Source: Spirometra erinaceieuropaei
Taxonomy: Eukaryota; Platyhelminthes; Cestoda; Diphyllobothriidea; Diphyllobothriidae
Length of the DNA: 64,000 bases
Reading direction: 5' to 3'
Assembly (NCBI GenBank): GCA_902702965.1
Contig: CACRXP010000867.1
Coordinates: 124,554-188,553 of the forward strand
Below the pieces are notes generated by a model. That model ran no database searches. It had not been told where the DNA came from and saw only the letters and a program-made list of their open reading frames with translations. The position numbers were made by a program, and so were the translations under genes. Positions 12,406 through 25,000 of this stretch are shown here, piece by piece; the first letter of the stretch is position 1, and each line of letters opens with the position of its first letter.

Positions 12406-15400
12406 GTGAGTACTTACCTTTACTTTAAATAACCAAGGAACTGAAATCAAGTGCAAGAAGGCATATTATCATGAAAACCACCCGCGAAAAAGAGCTGTCA
12501 ACAGGTCCCAAAATCAAGATGCAACGAAACAGGTTTAATGGGATATGCACAGTATGAAGTATTTGAAGTCGAGAATTCAAACACTTTGAATTAAAAATCT
12601 AGCAGAAACAAATGAAACAGACGAAAGCATCCGGAGGACTCGTTTTAAAACTAACAGATCTGTTTTGAGCAACGCCGGAAAAACAACAGGTGAACAATAA
12701 GGAATAAGACAAAGAATGCAGGCCTCTATGAATCCTCGGATTAAGGGTTGAGGTGTGCGTTAGGATCTTAAATGACGCATTTAAGAAAGACGCTTATGAA
12801 CTTCAGTGAGAAGGGATTTCGTATGTAGGGAAAACGAATGATTTGCCGACAAATAAACGCTGAGACACTTAAAAATGATATCTTTTCCATGTAGATTTTA
12901 AGGGATTTAGGACTAGAAGAGGGCCGCAGTCAGAAAATACACCAAACTGATTGTTTCTCGTTCATTAGGAGACCATACTGACACACAGTCAAAGCCATCC
13001 TCCAGAGCCTGGAGATGTGTCTGATTTTCGAGAGGGTGACTAGCAACCACATCGCCTGCTTTCTAAGATAACAGACAGTCGTTTGAAGATCTTAGAACAA
13101 TATTATGGAAACAGAAAAGGTAGGCGAGTAAGATGAAACCTTGGTGGGCTCCACAGTCATTGGGAAGGACCAAAAAATTCGCTTCCAAGACTGGACAAAT
13201 TGAGCGCAGGATGTAGAGTTATCGCCAAGTCAAGACACAACCCAGCCTGCGAAACCGCACGCGGATGTTTCGGCAAGAGGGAAAGGACGAGGAAATGTAT
13301 GGGAGTTGGAGGAGTAGTCAAGAAAAGCACATGCGTACGCAAGGCATCTCCTGTTATGTTCCCTTAGGCCAGAGTGAACCACAAGAGCAACGGCATCTAG
13401 AGCATTAAGTTTGGCCTCTATGAGAGTTGTTAAAGATCGGAAAGACTGCAAGAGAATGACTTTGTAACATCTGAGGCGACTGGTTCAGCAAGCATTGATA
13501 GTGCGGAAATGAAGGCAATTGGATGAGAGGATTTAGGACCAAAATCTGGGGATTTTTTAGGAATAGGGGCGTTTTTTACCGTATGCCAAACGTTAGGAAT
13601 TTCGGACTCCCGGAAGTGCACGTTAATAAATTGTGCCAAAGTAGGGGCCATCTGAGAATTACAAGATTTTATCATAAATGATGGAGTGCGTCCGGCTTGG
13701 CAGCTATTAGCCCACGGACCTTTTTGGGGTGTTTATCTACCGTCTCCACGGGCGCAGGTGAGAAGACCCATGATAGTAGGGAAATGTTGTTTGACGGAAA
13801 GTAGGAGTAACTGTGAGTACAGACAACATTTTTGTTTGAAGTCCCTAAATCAATATCCATATGTGCCAGTGTGCTACGACGGCCAGTGAGACATTGCAAC
13901 TCCTCCAAATCTCAGCCGACGAAGAAGAAAAGGAAGGGGAAGAGAAGAGGTAAAAAGTTGACGAATAAACAAATCATTTAGTCTGACAGTCTTCTTTTAC
14001 GCCGTTACGGCAACCTCCCTAAGACTGGCACGTCGGCATAGCTTTCTGCGTTTTTTAATTTGAGATAGTTATGAGCAACTCTATCCATTCTCTCCATAAC
14101 AGCATCACGAGGATAGCAAATATCAAAAGCTTTATCGAAAAACCCTGTCAGGTGGCTTGATTAAAATTTCACATTGGGATGCTTAAGGAAAGCGTAGATA
14201 ACATAAGATATAGATGTGCGAATGAATAAATAAATAAAATAAATTTACTGAAGACCCATCAGTGTCCTTTAAATGCAAATAAACATAAATATTTCATTCG
14301 AATTTTAGATGAGGTAGGCAGGGTCTGTACAATATGCAATTCATAGTTTCCGAGTTAGTAGGCCGTCAGGAAAAAGGACGGGCGAGTAATGAAAAAACCC
14401 ACTCTACAATAAGAAAGTCATTGGATTAACTTTACAGGAGAACAAAACTGTCGCCCATGAAAGGACATGAATGCGGACAGGACCGGCCTGAAACAATCGA
14501 ATGTCTTGTGGGAACCTGTCGCGTACCTTAGTTTTTCTCCCAGGTTCGATTAACGGTGCAAGTTGAGTGATGGAATATGTTTCTGCGAGAACTAATAACG
14601 TAGAATGATCTGAATCTGTTGACGGAGCCCTATTTTAGTACGAAAAGCTTTTAGTGCATGGTCAAAATATGATCAGGAGGGGCGTCAATACGGGCACTGA
14701 AGGAGACAAGATCACTGAAATCTAAAAGCATGAGGAAACAAAGGTTGACACGCTTAAAATCGCCGCATAAGGGAATAAGCTACTCGCAGGAAGTTATAGT
14801 AAGTTTTCGTGAAATAAAGTCGAAAAAGCGACTAATGCAAAATGATAGGCAGAGAGGAATACAAATACAAACAACTTTAATGCCTACGGGAGAATTCCAC
14901 AAGTGGGGCTTACGAATAAGAACGCTAACGTCTATGAAAACAGGGATTTACATTCTAAGTACCAGTTTTGGCTAACAAACATATCAACTGCCTCATCTTT
15001 ACACCACAATAAACATTTTCTACCTGCTCAAAAGCAACAGACGGATGGTGGAGTGTTAACTTGCAAATCCCCATCATCGTTTAACCACGTCTTTTGAAGA
15101 CAAATCACTTCAGTTCCACTGCTTTGTTTTTCAACAAAAGTAACCCCATGTTGTAATCTTTGCGGAAGATTGAGACACAGTATGTCCATAGGAAGTCTGG
15201 AATTGATAATCTGTACTTTGGCTTGACGCCTGGGGAGAGCTGCGAATATGAATAGTTATGAATGGTATTAAGATCGTAATTACAGTGTCAACCGACGGAC
15301 ACGTCGTCGAGTAAAAACGGCCCGTTTTGGTCAAACGGGAAGTTAAAAGTGTGTTCAAACGACTCAAGGCCATTATTTTACCTTGCCATAGTATCCCGAC

Positions 15401-17197
15401 GTTTGGCTCGACCACCATATTTATCTTTTACTTCGAGGAAACTGCCGGTTACACTCTTACGAATCGCGTATGCAGTGTAAACACAGAATGCGGTGTGTTC
15501 GCGAATTGCAGCTGAACGAGTAAACTTAAATGATTGTCATACCAATTGGGGGCCATAAATGGGGCAACCGATAAAGGTCCGCTTTTCTCTTTACCCATCC
15601 CAACAGAGGATTATGCATAGCGAGTGACCACGTAGAGCAGTAAGTAGATTCGTGACAAATCCTTTCTCGTTTTGGCCATCAATGACGTCCAAGTGTTTAT
15701 CTGTAATTATCCAAAATATGTACATGTGTAAAGAATTACATATCGCCTCTTGAGCAAAGCCTTCATCCCTGTCGTCCAGCAGCAACTGTGGGCAACTCAT
15801 GCAGGCGTCTTCCATTAATGCTCCTGTACTCCTGAAGATAGACTAAGCAATGCGCTCTGTAAACACCATCAGTGGGATTATATAATATGCTTAAGTATGC
15901 AACTAAATTATTTAAAGAATACTTGCTACAAGGTTTATGCAAACGAGGGTTGCAAAATATGTACACATCATATCGCTGTAGGAAGTGTTGTTAACGTTCA
16001 TGGTCGAGAGAGGATTCTAGCACTACGGAACCAAATAAAAGAACAGATTGTCAGAATTTAGCCACCCTCCAAAACTTAAGGCAATCAAGTGTCTGGCACT
16101 TGTGCGCGATCGCCACAGGCAAACAATAACCGTACTTCCTTATGAGTGCGTTAAATTCCACAGAACATTTCTTAACTCTAAGCAGCCACATATGCATTAT
16201 TTTGCGCATTACACCCACACAGACAAGTGCATATTGTCAAATGGCAAACAGGCTGCCCTATCGTTGAATATATATTCGAATGGCAATATGTGCAAAATGT
16301 CATACGGTTTGCAATAGGAATTCCAACGTGACAGCACCCGCAGTGATCTTAGGCACCTCTACGAAATAACATGCCTGTCGCATTCGTAGTATCCGTTATG
16401 GGTTCTCACTTGCCAGGTAAAGAGGAAGATAGGGGCGTAGCAGGTAAAATTTGGCAATTCTACGTTCACAACATCCCTTGTACGTGGGATCCGCAGGCCA
16501 GCTGTTCAATTTTTTCACCGATGCAGACTTCAAGAAACATATCCACTGGCTCGGGTTCGCCGACGCTGGAGAATATCCCAACTACGAACGGTTCACCAAC
16601 AACTGGGGGACTGATTCGTGCCCTGACTGCCAGAGGCATTGGACAGATCCATTAGGTAACTTCATCCCATCAATGTGCAACCGGCTGCTCATTTCAGGAA
16701 TTTCGGTTGCTTACCGTCGATTTAGCTCATCCTGTGAGGCACGTACAATGCCTCTTTTTCAGGAGCTTGTTGCCGCAAGTTTATGGAGTCCTCAACAGCG
16801 TTCATGGCTCTTACGGCACTTCTTAATGGTAGGGACGGATTATATCAAGCACAGTCTTTGCGGACGAGGGCAGCATTGGCGTCTGCAATCAGACTTCTTG
16901 CAAATATGAGAGGAGGCATTTCCCCCAGACTTCTGACAGTCATTTGACAATTTTTGCAGAATCCATATTAACTGATAACTTCCACCGAGGAAATACCTAC
17001 CAGTGGAAACTTCAGGCGTCAGTTCAGACGTTTCCAGTTCCGGTGATTGGTTAAGCATCGACGACGATGATAAGACAGAAGAATGGCAAAATACGCCCTG
17101 TCCACACTATAATTCGGTTATTGATAGTGCTCTGATTTATTTCGTGATACTTATATTGTTATGTTTACATAGCATCGACAACAAAATCGATAAGTAA
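12339..17197 (+). CDS. Candidate divergent gene: small protein with C-terminal membrane segment, function unknown
   Basis: Three exons with canonical GT/AG ends join in a single frame: 12339-12405 (ending AAAG/GTGAGT), 16497-16655 (CCGCAG to TTAG/GTAACT) and 17004-17197 (CCTACCAG to a stop). The conceptual product, about 139 residues, starts MFERPDGVHENYDWRRS. It continues with an aromatic-rich block (FNFFTDADF, HIHWLGFADAGEYPNY) containing a CPDC pair, then an acidic Ser/Asp stretch (SGDWLSIDDDDK). It ends in one hydrophobic segment, about residues 118-133, placed as in a tail-anchored protein. Phase agreement at both junctions (1+2, 1+2) is the main support. I do not recognise the family. 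Intron 1 holds an antisense retrotransposon relic. Intron 2 is 348 nt. Confidence 0.5.
12740..15300 (-). mobile_element. Decayed non-LTR retrotransposon (CR1/Jockey-like), endonuclease and reverse transcriptase remnants
   Basis: Reading the minus strand with frame changes, an endonuclease-like block (CLQKTWLND) lies at about 15.1 kb. A reverse transcriptase follows: QFINVHFRESEIPNVW, PIPKKSPDF (about 13.55 kb), a block like HPIAFISALSMLAEPV, the catalytic-region motif AFLDYSS, and LAETSACGFAGWVVSWL (about 13.25 kb). This order fits LINE ORF2 proteins in which FLDYSSAFDT...LLxKL...G is typical. Stops and frameshifts show that the copy is dead. No poly(A) or target duplication was delimited, so the ends are approximate. 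It lies antisense within intron 1 of the candidate divergent gene. Confidence 0.85.
16497..16655 (+). CDS. Candidate exon 2 of the divergent gene
   Basis: The 159 nt run from an AG acceptor to a GTAACT donor and take 2 nt from exon 1. They encode 52 residues, QLFNFFTDADFKKHIHW onward, with WGTDSCPDCQRHWTDPL at the end. The alternative frame with a Ser/Thr/Gly/Pro-rich product reaches a stop exactly at the donor and does not fit the exon 1 phase. Confidence 0.5.
   Translation, partial: ASCSIFSPMQTSRNISTGSGSPTLENIPTTNGSPTTGGLIRALTARGIGQIH
17004..17197 (+). CDS. Candidate terminal exon of the divergent gene
   Basis: The exon begins 2 nt into a codon, as exon 2 requires. It encodes an acidic Ser-rich segment, then NSVIDSALIYFVILILLCLH, then a short basic tail and stop. 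The hydrophobic run may be a tail anchor; a donor before it cannot be excluded. Confidence 0.45.
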
Positions 17198-18690
17198 ATG
17201 TTATAAATGCACTTTTCCGACCAGTTTCCCGCAACGAATGCCAATCACCAATAGGAACCAGCTGTTTATATATATGAACAATGTGAACACTTAGGCCTAG
17301 TTTTCACGTCCCCGAGCTCTTACTTCGTGGGTTTTCTCTATGTAACCAAATAGCTGAGGAAACACTTCAGACGCAGGTGCGGTGACTGTCCACACTTCTA
17401 ACTAATTTTATATCTGAGTGACATGCCGTCTTAATGTTGTGTTAGCTGCCCTTAAGTTGGCACCATAGCAGAAAATTTTTCGGATCTATATGGCCGACAT
17501 TTTGTTATCTGTAAAGTTACTCGGTTTAAGCTTATCTTCTGGGGCTGCTCACGCGGGAAGAGCTTAAGGTATGTAGACAAATGCGTGCCATGTCAAAAGC
17601 GACTACTGTGCGCTCATCGTCAAAAATAAGATCAGATACAATGAATATTGTGCAGAAAGTGCAGGAGTTCTATTTGGCAATTTTCTAGTAAGCACTCGTA
17701 TCTATATTTCTGTCTTAATTTCTGCACCATTACCGGTCCCTGCGCGACTACTTTTAAAGGCTTACAATCTATGGGGTCAACGGATTGAGAACATTTTCTA
17801 ACGTCGTTCGGAAAAATCATCAGACTATTGTGTTGATGGCTACTGTTACAATCTTACGCGTCAAAGAAGGTAGGCTTTCGGTTGTGTCGATTGTTCTTTT
17901 AATCTTAAACTTTAGAAGACTAACGCGCTTTTTCTTAACATAGGCCAATTAAACAAACTTACCTGAAAAATGTTTTTGAGCCATAATAAAAAAATAACGT
18001 TTTGTTGCCCGTCAGTATGGCGTCAAACCTGAGTGTTTCTTCAATATGCTGGAATCCAGATTCTGCTTTTGTATCAATAATAGGCACCCTCAATTGCCTA
18101 AGAATAGCCATCGGCATTTTTGAAAAATTAATATCATGAGGGTATTAAGTTCTGTGGATCTCTCTTAATATGTGACATCCACTGTTAAGAACATCGTGTA
18201 AGTTTTCTCGTTAATTATGGACATTAAACAGACCTCTGATTTCAATTTACCAAATTAGCTAATCAAATGTCAAGGTCATTTGCGCCGATATGTTGCGCTT
18301 CTAACACGTCCAATTTTTACAAAAACGCGGTGTTTGTAGCAGAGTATTAAAACTGATTACAGTTTAATAGGGGGACGAAACATTTAACGAGTTGCGATTT
18401 TTTTAATAGCTTGCAAATCCAGAACATTGCATTGGGCACTTTTTTCTTCTATTCTCAAAAACACCTGTAATCTCAAGTAACTGAGATATTTGAATCTATC
18501 TCCTCCTCTAGTTTTTTTCGCTCTTATCTTTGTCCCCTTCATCTATGACTTAAAACCTTAAAAAAATTCTCTTTATGGAGTTCATTTTTAATACAAAATG
18601 TGTGCTCTCTTTAGCTGAAATATTGTTGTTTACATTATCTAGGTACACATCTCCGTCTATCTGCAAATAAGGCGTTCCAAGGTTCTGCCT
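17198..18690. other. AT-rich DNA without recognised features
   Basis: No open frame with splice support, no repeat matching another part of the window and no RNA gene was seen here. Confidence 0.5.
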
Positions 18691-18694
18691 ATAC

Positions 18695-19075
18695 ATCTTA
18701 CATGGTGGTGGGCGCCCATCGATTGTTCTTACGGGACTCATTCGTTCTGTTGTTTCTGACGGACTTTCTTGCAAGCCATACCAACAGCCGCACAACGGCG
18801 CATCATATAGACAGTATGTTATTACCGACAAAGACAAGGGAAACGGGAATGGCCATTTCTGGCTTATTAGCCCTCGTCAGCCAATCATACCCAACCCAGA
18901 AGTGTGGAACACCCGAGGCTCGAACTAGCGGCCTGTTAGTTAAAAGTCCATGCCTCTGACAACAGGACCACGAGCCCCTTGTCCTGTCGGTTTCAAACGG
19001 GAATATCCAATGGTAGGGGACGCTCACCGATCGTTCTTACGGAACTCACTCGTTCCGTTATATATACTGAATTAT
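18695..19075 (-). repeat. tRNA-derived SINE with tail sequence on both sides
   Basis: On the minus strand it reads from a tail block (ACGGAACGAGTGAGTTCCGT, then ACGATCGGTGAGCGTCCCC) into a tRNA-like head. The head is GGGGCTCGTGG with B-box-like GTTCGAGCC. The body follows (TTGGGTATGATTGGCTGACG, AATAAGCCAGAAATGGCCAT) and runs to CTTGTCTTTGTCGGTAATAA. Tail-like sequence (TCAGAAACAACAGAACGAAT and the GGGCGCCCAC block) recurs at its other end, so the copy looks like part of a head-to-tail array. RNA polymerase III transcription of the ancestral unit is inferred from the tRNA-like boxes. Confidence 0.8.
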
Positions 19076-19079
19076 AAGT

Positions 19080-22000
19080 GGCCTGGCGATATCGTACTAA
19101 CATTTTCGTATGTACCTGGCACCCAGTAGCCTCGTAAAATTGAGTTCTTATTGTTCGTTGGCTTGTGTCTACGTCCTTCAAATTTACCCAGTATGCCTGT
19201 CCTGATGAGCAATCAAAGCACAAAAGTCATCTTGGTCAATATAATGATTTCACCTCAAATATCGAACTTGGTTTATTGTGCATGATCAACTCGTAAACAA
19301 TCAGATGGCTCCTTTGAGCATTCCTGTATACTTTGAAGTAATTTTTTGACATGAAATGCATCGAAAAGATCTTGAGTATTTGACAACACAGTCCATTGCT
19401 CGTAATCAAGCAGCCTTTTGACCGCTAATTAAGCACATAATATGCTTCTCAGGCCGCGATCAAGCTATTACGGGTTTTAAGATTATTGAGTGGTCAGTTC
19501 AGCAGGCCCAGCACAATGGAACAAAATGTGAACACAATTGGTCTTTAAATTTTGCAGGCAGAAAGGCCCACCCGAATGCTTAGGATGATACTGACAAACA
19601 TAAATTGTCAACTGCCGCCCACGTTTTACAATTAATGAGCTCAAGACTGGATCTCGAATTCCGCCGCTGTACAAGATTTTAACTTGCTATCCAACATTTT
19701 TGCACACATATCCAGCCTCATTAATAGGCTAATGGATTTAGTGGGCTTAGCGCCCATGCATCAGAGTGAATATCATGCAGGTTTCGAGTACTGAATTTGA
19801 TAGAAATTTCGGTGTTAAATCGAGATTCCCGGTTCCACAATGGGCAGAAAGGGACATCCATGAGGGCTCTCTGTATTTTTTGTCAATATTTGTCGACACG
19901 ATTCTCAGTCTGATCACTACGAAATGCCGTCTGGCACCATGTACACTAAAGTTTTATTAATTCTGTTGTGGATCTAAGTATATTTTCCTCCAATTGTCTA
20001 TCCCAGCCCATCCTTAGCCGACGTCAGAAACTAAAAGTCAACCGGCGAAGATTTTTTTTCCACAATGGACCAACTAATCATCCATTGAGAGTCAATGGGG
20101 CTTATTTCCTCCCCAAACTGCTTGGCACGCCTCGAATTAATTTTGCAGTCAATATTTTGTTAACACATGGCGTTATGCGGTCATCAAGGGCCATCTGGTC
20201 ATCAACTCTCTTCATCGTCGATGGGTATTTAGTTGTCTGCCAAGGCCACTTATAGGTTACGTCGCCTACTTCTTCGTTTGCATTAGCTACTAACATTGCT
20301 TGTCGGGAAAAAAACACAAGTTTGTTAAACTTAGCCACAATGTATGCATTTTAAATTCCGCGCTGTGTCTTCTCGCCTGCAGTAGACATTCTTTGCCTCA
20401 TCAGCGTGCTGGTTTATCTAAAACGTAAGATGTTTATCAAAGACAATTGTTTGATATGGTTTTTTTTCACTTCGCTGCGAATTTCGCATTGGGTTCTACC
20501 CCACGGATCCTACTAAGCACTACATATTTCATAGTCGAAAAGAATAAACACTGTCCTCTCTACTGCAATTTTTGGACATAAGGGAAATCTCATGACACAA
20601 AGAGTGCTAAATCTAGCATGGAGCCCAGTGCTCCGGAGAGTCACGCTCCACGAGACTTTAATGATTGATGAAATCCCTGTTCAGCACTTAACATGTAGTC
20701 CTGTAAATAACGCACGTCAAAATAAAGCTGCTTATGTGCTATAGTGGCTGCACGCAAGAGGATCGACTGACCTCTTCCAAAAACGATGAACAATTTACCC
20801 AAAATTCGTTAGCACAACACTTAATTCACAAACTGTGTCTTGTTACGAATTATCTTAAACGACCTGAGAAGTTCCTGATTTCGTCCCCTAATATATGCAT
20901 TTACGCAACAAAAACCAGACGCATTGATAGTGCCCCAGAAGGCTTCGTAATAAAACTGTTATTACTATTAATATAGGGCCTTCAGTACCATTATCCATGC
21001 ACACAAATCCCCTTAGAACTCTTTGGTCGTAGTAATGGGTCTCCCTGCAGAGAACGGTCTTAGAACGATCAGCGTGAAAAATTGCCGGGGAAAAGTTTGT
21101 TATTGCTTTTTCTGCAAAAGATTCGTATAATCGGAGACCAAACACCATCTGTTTCACCTGACTGTTAAGTATGTATAAAACTGACAAAATAATTGAGCTG
21201 CTTATCTGGGTATTTTTATACGTAAATAGCCTCCCAACATACTACTTAAAATGAGTTCTCTGTTATAATATCCTGCCTCAGAAATTTGGCATTTATAAAG
21301 GCGATCCCTACTATGGAGCTTGTAAAATGAAAAGACGCCGAAGCTATTCCAGTTGGCCCTAATGAACGTGCTGGCGAATACTCCAGTCTTAAGGGTGGAA
21401 TCAAATGAGGATGGAGTGGTTCGTCCGAATAATTGGTCGTCCTTCCTTTATAGCAACACTGAATATTATTACTGTCAGTCTACCAGACGCTGGAGCAAGG
21501 AGTTGATTCGCAAGTCGCCTCGGATTCTCACTCGTACCCAACATTAGAAACAATCGTAGATAAAGCTGATGAATGCATAGAAATGCAGTATTTATGAGAT
21601 GTAGTTGCCATGCAGCCACATGTCTATCGTAATGAGGAGCTTCCGGGCTAATCGTGGGAGTCGTAGTTGCCGTGGCAATTGCTTGTCCGTCCGCAAATGA
21701 GTCGTAAACTATCGTAATTCCATCACCAGTGTTGATTACTGGCTGACTGCCGACAAGCAGTTAGTACTATACTCTAGGGTAATGTGATAGATTCATACGC
21801 GTACAATGGCAGATCAGGTTCAAAATTATTCAGGGATTGAGGTTTCTTGAAACCGAAAAACACTCTTTCTTCAAGTAAAAAATTTGAAGACGTAATGTTC
21901 TACTACAAGACCGCAAGAAAAAACACTTTTTGCATTCTTTGTAAAACACATTTTAATTTAAAAAGGCATCGATGACCAGTGGAAGAACTTTATGCCATTT

Positions 22001-25000
22001 ATGTAGTCATTTTTTATAGAGTGCGCTTTTTCTAAGCTGCCAGAAAGAGTTCCGTCCAAAAACCGGCATCCGCAAGTGACCGTCAGTCTTACGACCATGT
22101 TTAAGTAATTTTTTCTAATCGATGACACATTGCAGAATTTTGGTTAGCATTTATTCAGGCAACACACCCACTGCACTGTATACGGAAGCAGTTACTAACA
22201 AGTCACCCAATACTCAGATAATAATCTTATGATCAAGCTGGTAGGGACGCCGGGGCATGTATATGTCTGTCCATCCCAGTAGTTAAACTGCGGCAATGCG
22301 CCACGTCAACCACTGCATCCGATTTCTCCATTTTGATTGGCTTGACTTAGAATAACCTCGGTATCGGGAGGCAAAAGGGAGTAAAAGCAGACTGATTTGC
22401 TTAAATAAGCAAATTAATTTATTTTTAGTATATACCCAAACGAAACATTCACGGGTTTTCATCAGCCCGTCATTCATCAACTCCAGTCCTAGAAATTCCC
22501 TTCCAGTAGTGCCTTCGGTTCGATTTCCGACCAAAAAACAGGATAAATAGATGGCCAACAGTCTTCACAAATTGTATTATTTGGATACAAATCCCATAAC
22601 AGAGAAATCACGAGAGAACACCGCAGCAGGTTCAGTTATTGTCTAAGTTTTCGGACAGCTTGGAAAACTATAAAGGCATGGATGGTCGTAGTTTTCATAG
22701 GGTACGCCGGATTGGCTACTCCACCTGCCATGTGACCTCTTTAGGTGACCACTCCGGCTTCTGTCTACCGTACCGCGTTTGCGCGTAATTCAAGTGAACG
22801 GTGTGTCTATTTTTGACCAACTATAAAGTAAGCGTTTCCAGACATAAACAAGTGGCCATATCTATTGATCTTTGGAAGGCGAACATGTTTCCTACCTTAG
22901 AGGAGGTGGTAACATCGCGCGATGCTGCCGCACTTGCCCTCGAAATGGACGGTAGAGTAGGCATCTGGACTGAATACTTCTCCCCTCATTTCCAATGCCC
23001 AAAGCCGCATCTTGTTCTATGAAAGCTGATATTCTTCAAAAAATATGCATCCTAATTACAATGAATGTACAGGTGTCATGAAATTCGCAGGTCAAATATT
23101 AAATAACCGAATTTCAAGATTCCCTTCATAATAATTCTTTCCTTGATTCATCCGCCGCTGTTCGTATGGCCTATATGCCAGATCTCATAAACTTTGGACA
23201 CACAATTAAGGCTTATTTTTCACCAGAGTGCTAAGAGGCTTCCGGATACCTTGAAAGTGGGCTGCTGACTCAAGGGGTAAGTGAGGCGAGGCTTTAAATG
23301 ATTAACAGGACTAAATCACTCAATCGTTTTCGTCGAAATAAAATCATAATTCAGTCTCTCAAGATTCCTAGTAGCAAAGTTGACATCAAGCTTTGAACTT
23401 TTTAGAAGATTTTCAAATCTTTTATTTATGGAAAAATGGAAAATGGTCTTATTTTCAAAGGAGTTTAGGTCGATTCAGAAGTATTTGTTCTGAATTCTGG
23501 ACAACTTATATGATGGATAAATGCGACTTTTAACTTCAAATAAAAAGCACGCTGCTTATCTAATTTCACTAACACATTCTGCAGATTTACTGCAGATATT
23601 TTTCAAAAGCGAATAGGCCATAAATCGGTTTACAAAGTCCCAAGATTTGCAATGCAAAGGCCGGCGATTATAGTTATTTTTTAAAAAAGTCAGCTTAATT
23701 GGACATATGGTTACTGGAACAGGCAACATACCAGCGTTCTTAGCCATACTTCCTTCTTCGAATAACCAGCTGGACACAGCTGTTCGTGGGTATGCAAAGC
23801 CCTAATAGAAGGGAGTGGTAATTGCGAATATGTGAGTCGCTGACAGACATGACTAGGAGACATTGTCGTGGAGATTTAAATCCAAATTGTCATCCTGTGT
23901 GGCAAGAATAGAAGTGGGATATCACTTTCACCCGCTGACATCCTGCAACAGACATATTTGAAAAGAAACGAGACAATGACAACAGAAACTCCAACGGCAC
24001 AAGAAATACAACAGAAAAGGATTTAATATATACCAGCAGATTATTGTTAATTCAAATGGACTTGTCAGCCTTAGAATTCAACGCTAACAAACTCTTAGAT
24101 GCGGTAATCTTGGGCAGTAGGAGTACAGCGGCCGGTTTTCTGAAGAACACGTCCCCATATCAATGGTACTCAAAAAAACGTGAACACTGTTTGGCAACTT
24201 GGACGAACACCAATTGGCCTCAACCTCTGGACATCTGTCTCGGACTTCCCCCGGCAGGCTTATCGATGAATTAGGGTGGGAGCACGCATAGCTTCTAATG
24301 CGTTCACGTTTTCGGTCAGAATTTTCGGTGGTCCAAGTTTTGCCTTCTAAAAGTGCGCTACGTTTCTAGTTCAAATCACCAATCGGGAAAAACTGCTATG
24401 AGGAGAGTGTCCGAGTAAGATCTTGGGCTTATCGACTTAATCGCATGTGAGAGAAGGGCGTGAATGAGTCCAGACGCCTTACGATCCGCCTTTTCTTTCT
24501 CTTGGTACTGCAATTAAATGGATGTGAGAACATGGCTCATTTTATTTTATCTTACTGACTGGGATGTAGTAAGTTTAAATTCCTAAGGTTACCGGTCTGC
24601 AGGATGAGTCGTTCCTCTGATACAACACTTGAGATGCAATGGATCCTCATTAGTGCGGCATTATAGCAACTGTTATAAATGTGGTACCCGCGTGGGTGAA
24701 CCCGGTTTTGGGTAGATCGAGAAACGCAGACGTTCGCTTTTCGCTAGCATTGCTGCATTATACCATTGCAGCAACGTGCCCGACCTTCAACCAGTCAGTT
24801 TGATCCGGTCAGAGAGATAAGGGAAAAATAGAAGTTTGACGTTACACCAGTTCCCTACACAATAACTGCCAATATGCGAGCTAACTCCGCCTTCCTGGAT
24901 TGGAATGGTCGCTCAAGTGCTTGAAAAGCAACTTATCATATGCGTGGCATGATTCTAAGGTACAGGATTTCAAGTGTTAACGTCCTTCTGGCAAACAAGT

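Noticed and set aside
12407..12419. Overlapping opposite-strand donors (GTGAGTACTTACC)
   Set aside because: The minus-strand GTAAGT here has no open frame upstream on that strand, so it is taken as a chance palindrome beside the plus-strand donor.
15380..15389. ATGGCAAG/GTAAAA on the minus strand as a possible ArfGAP1 start exon
   Set aside because: A complete first coding exon (MASPRTR...) with matching phase was found at 12141-12082.
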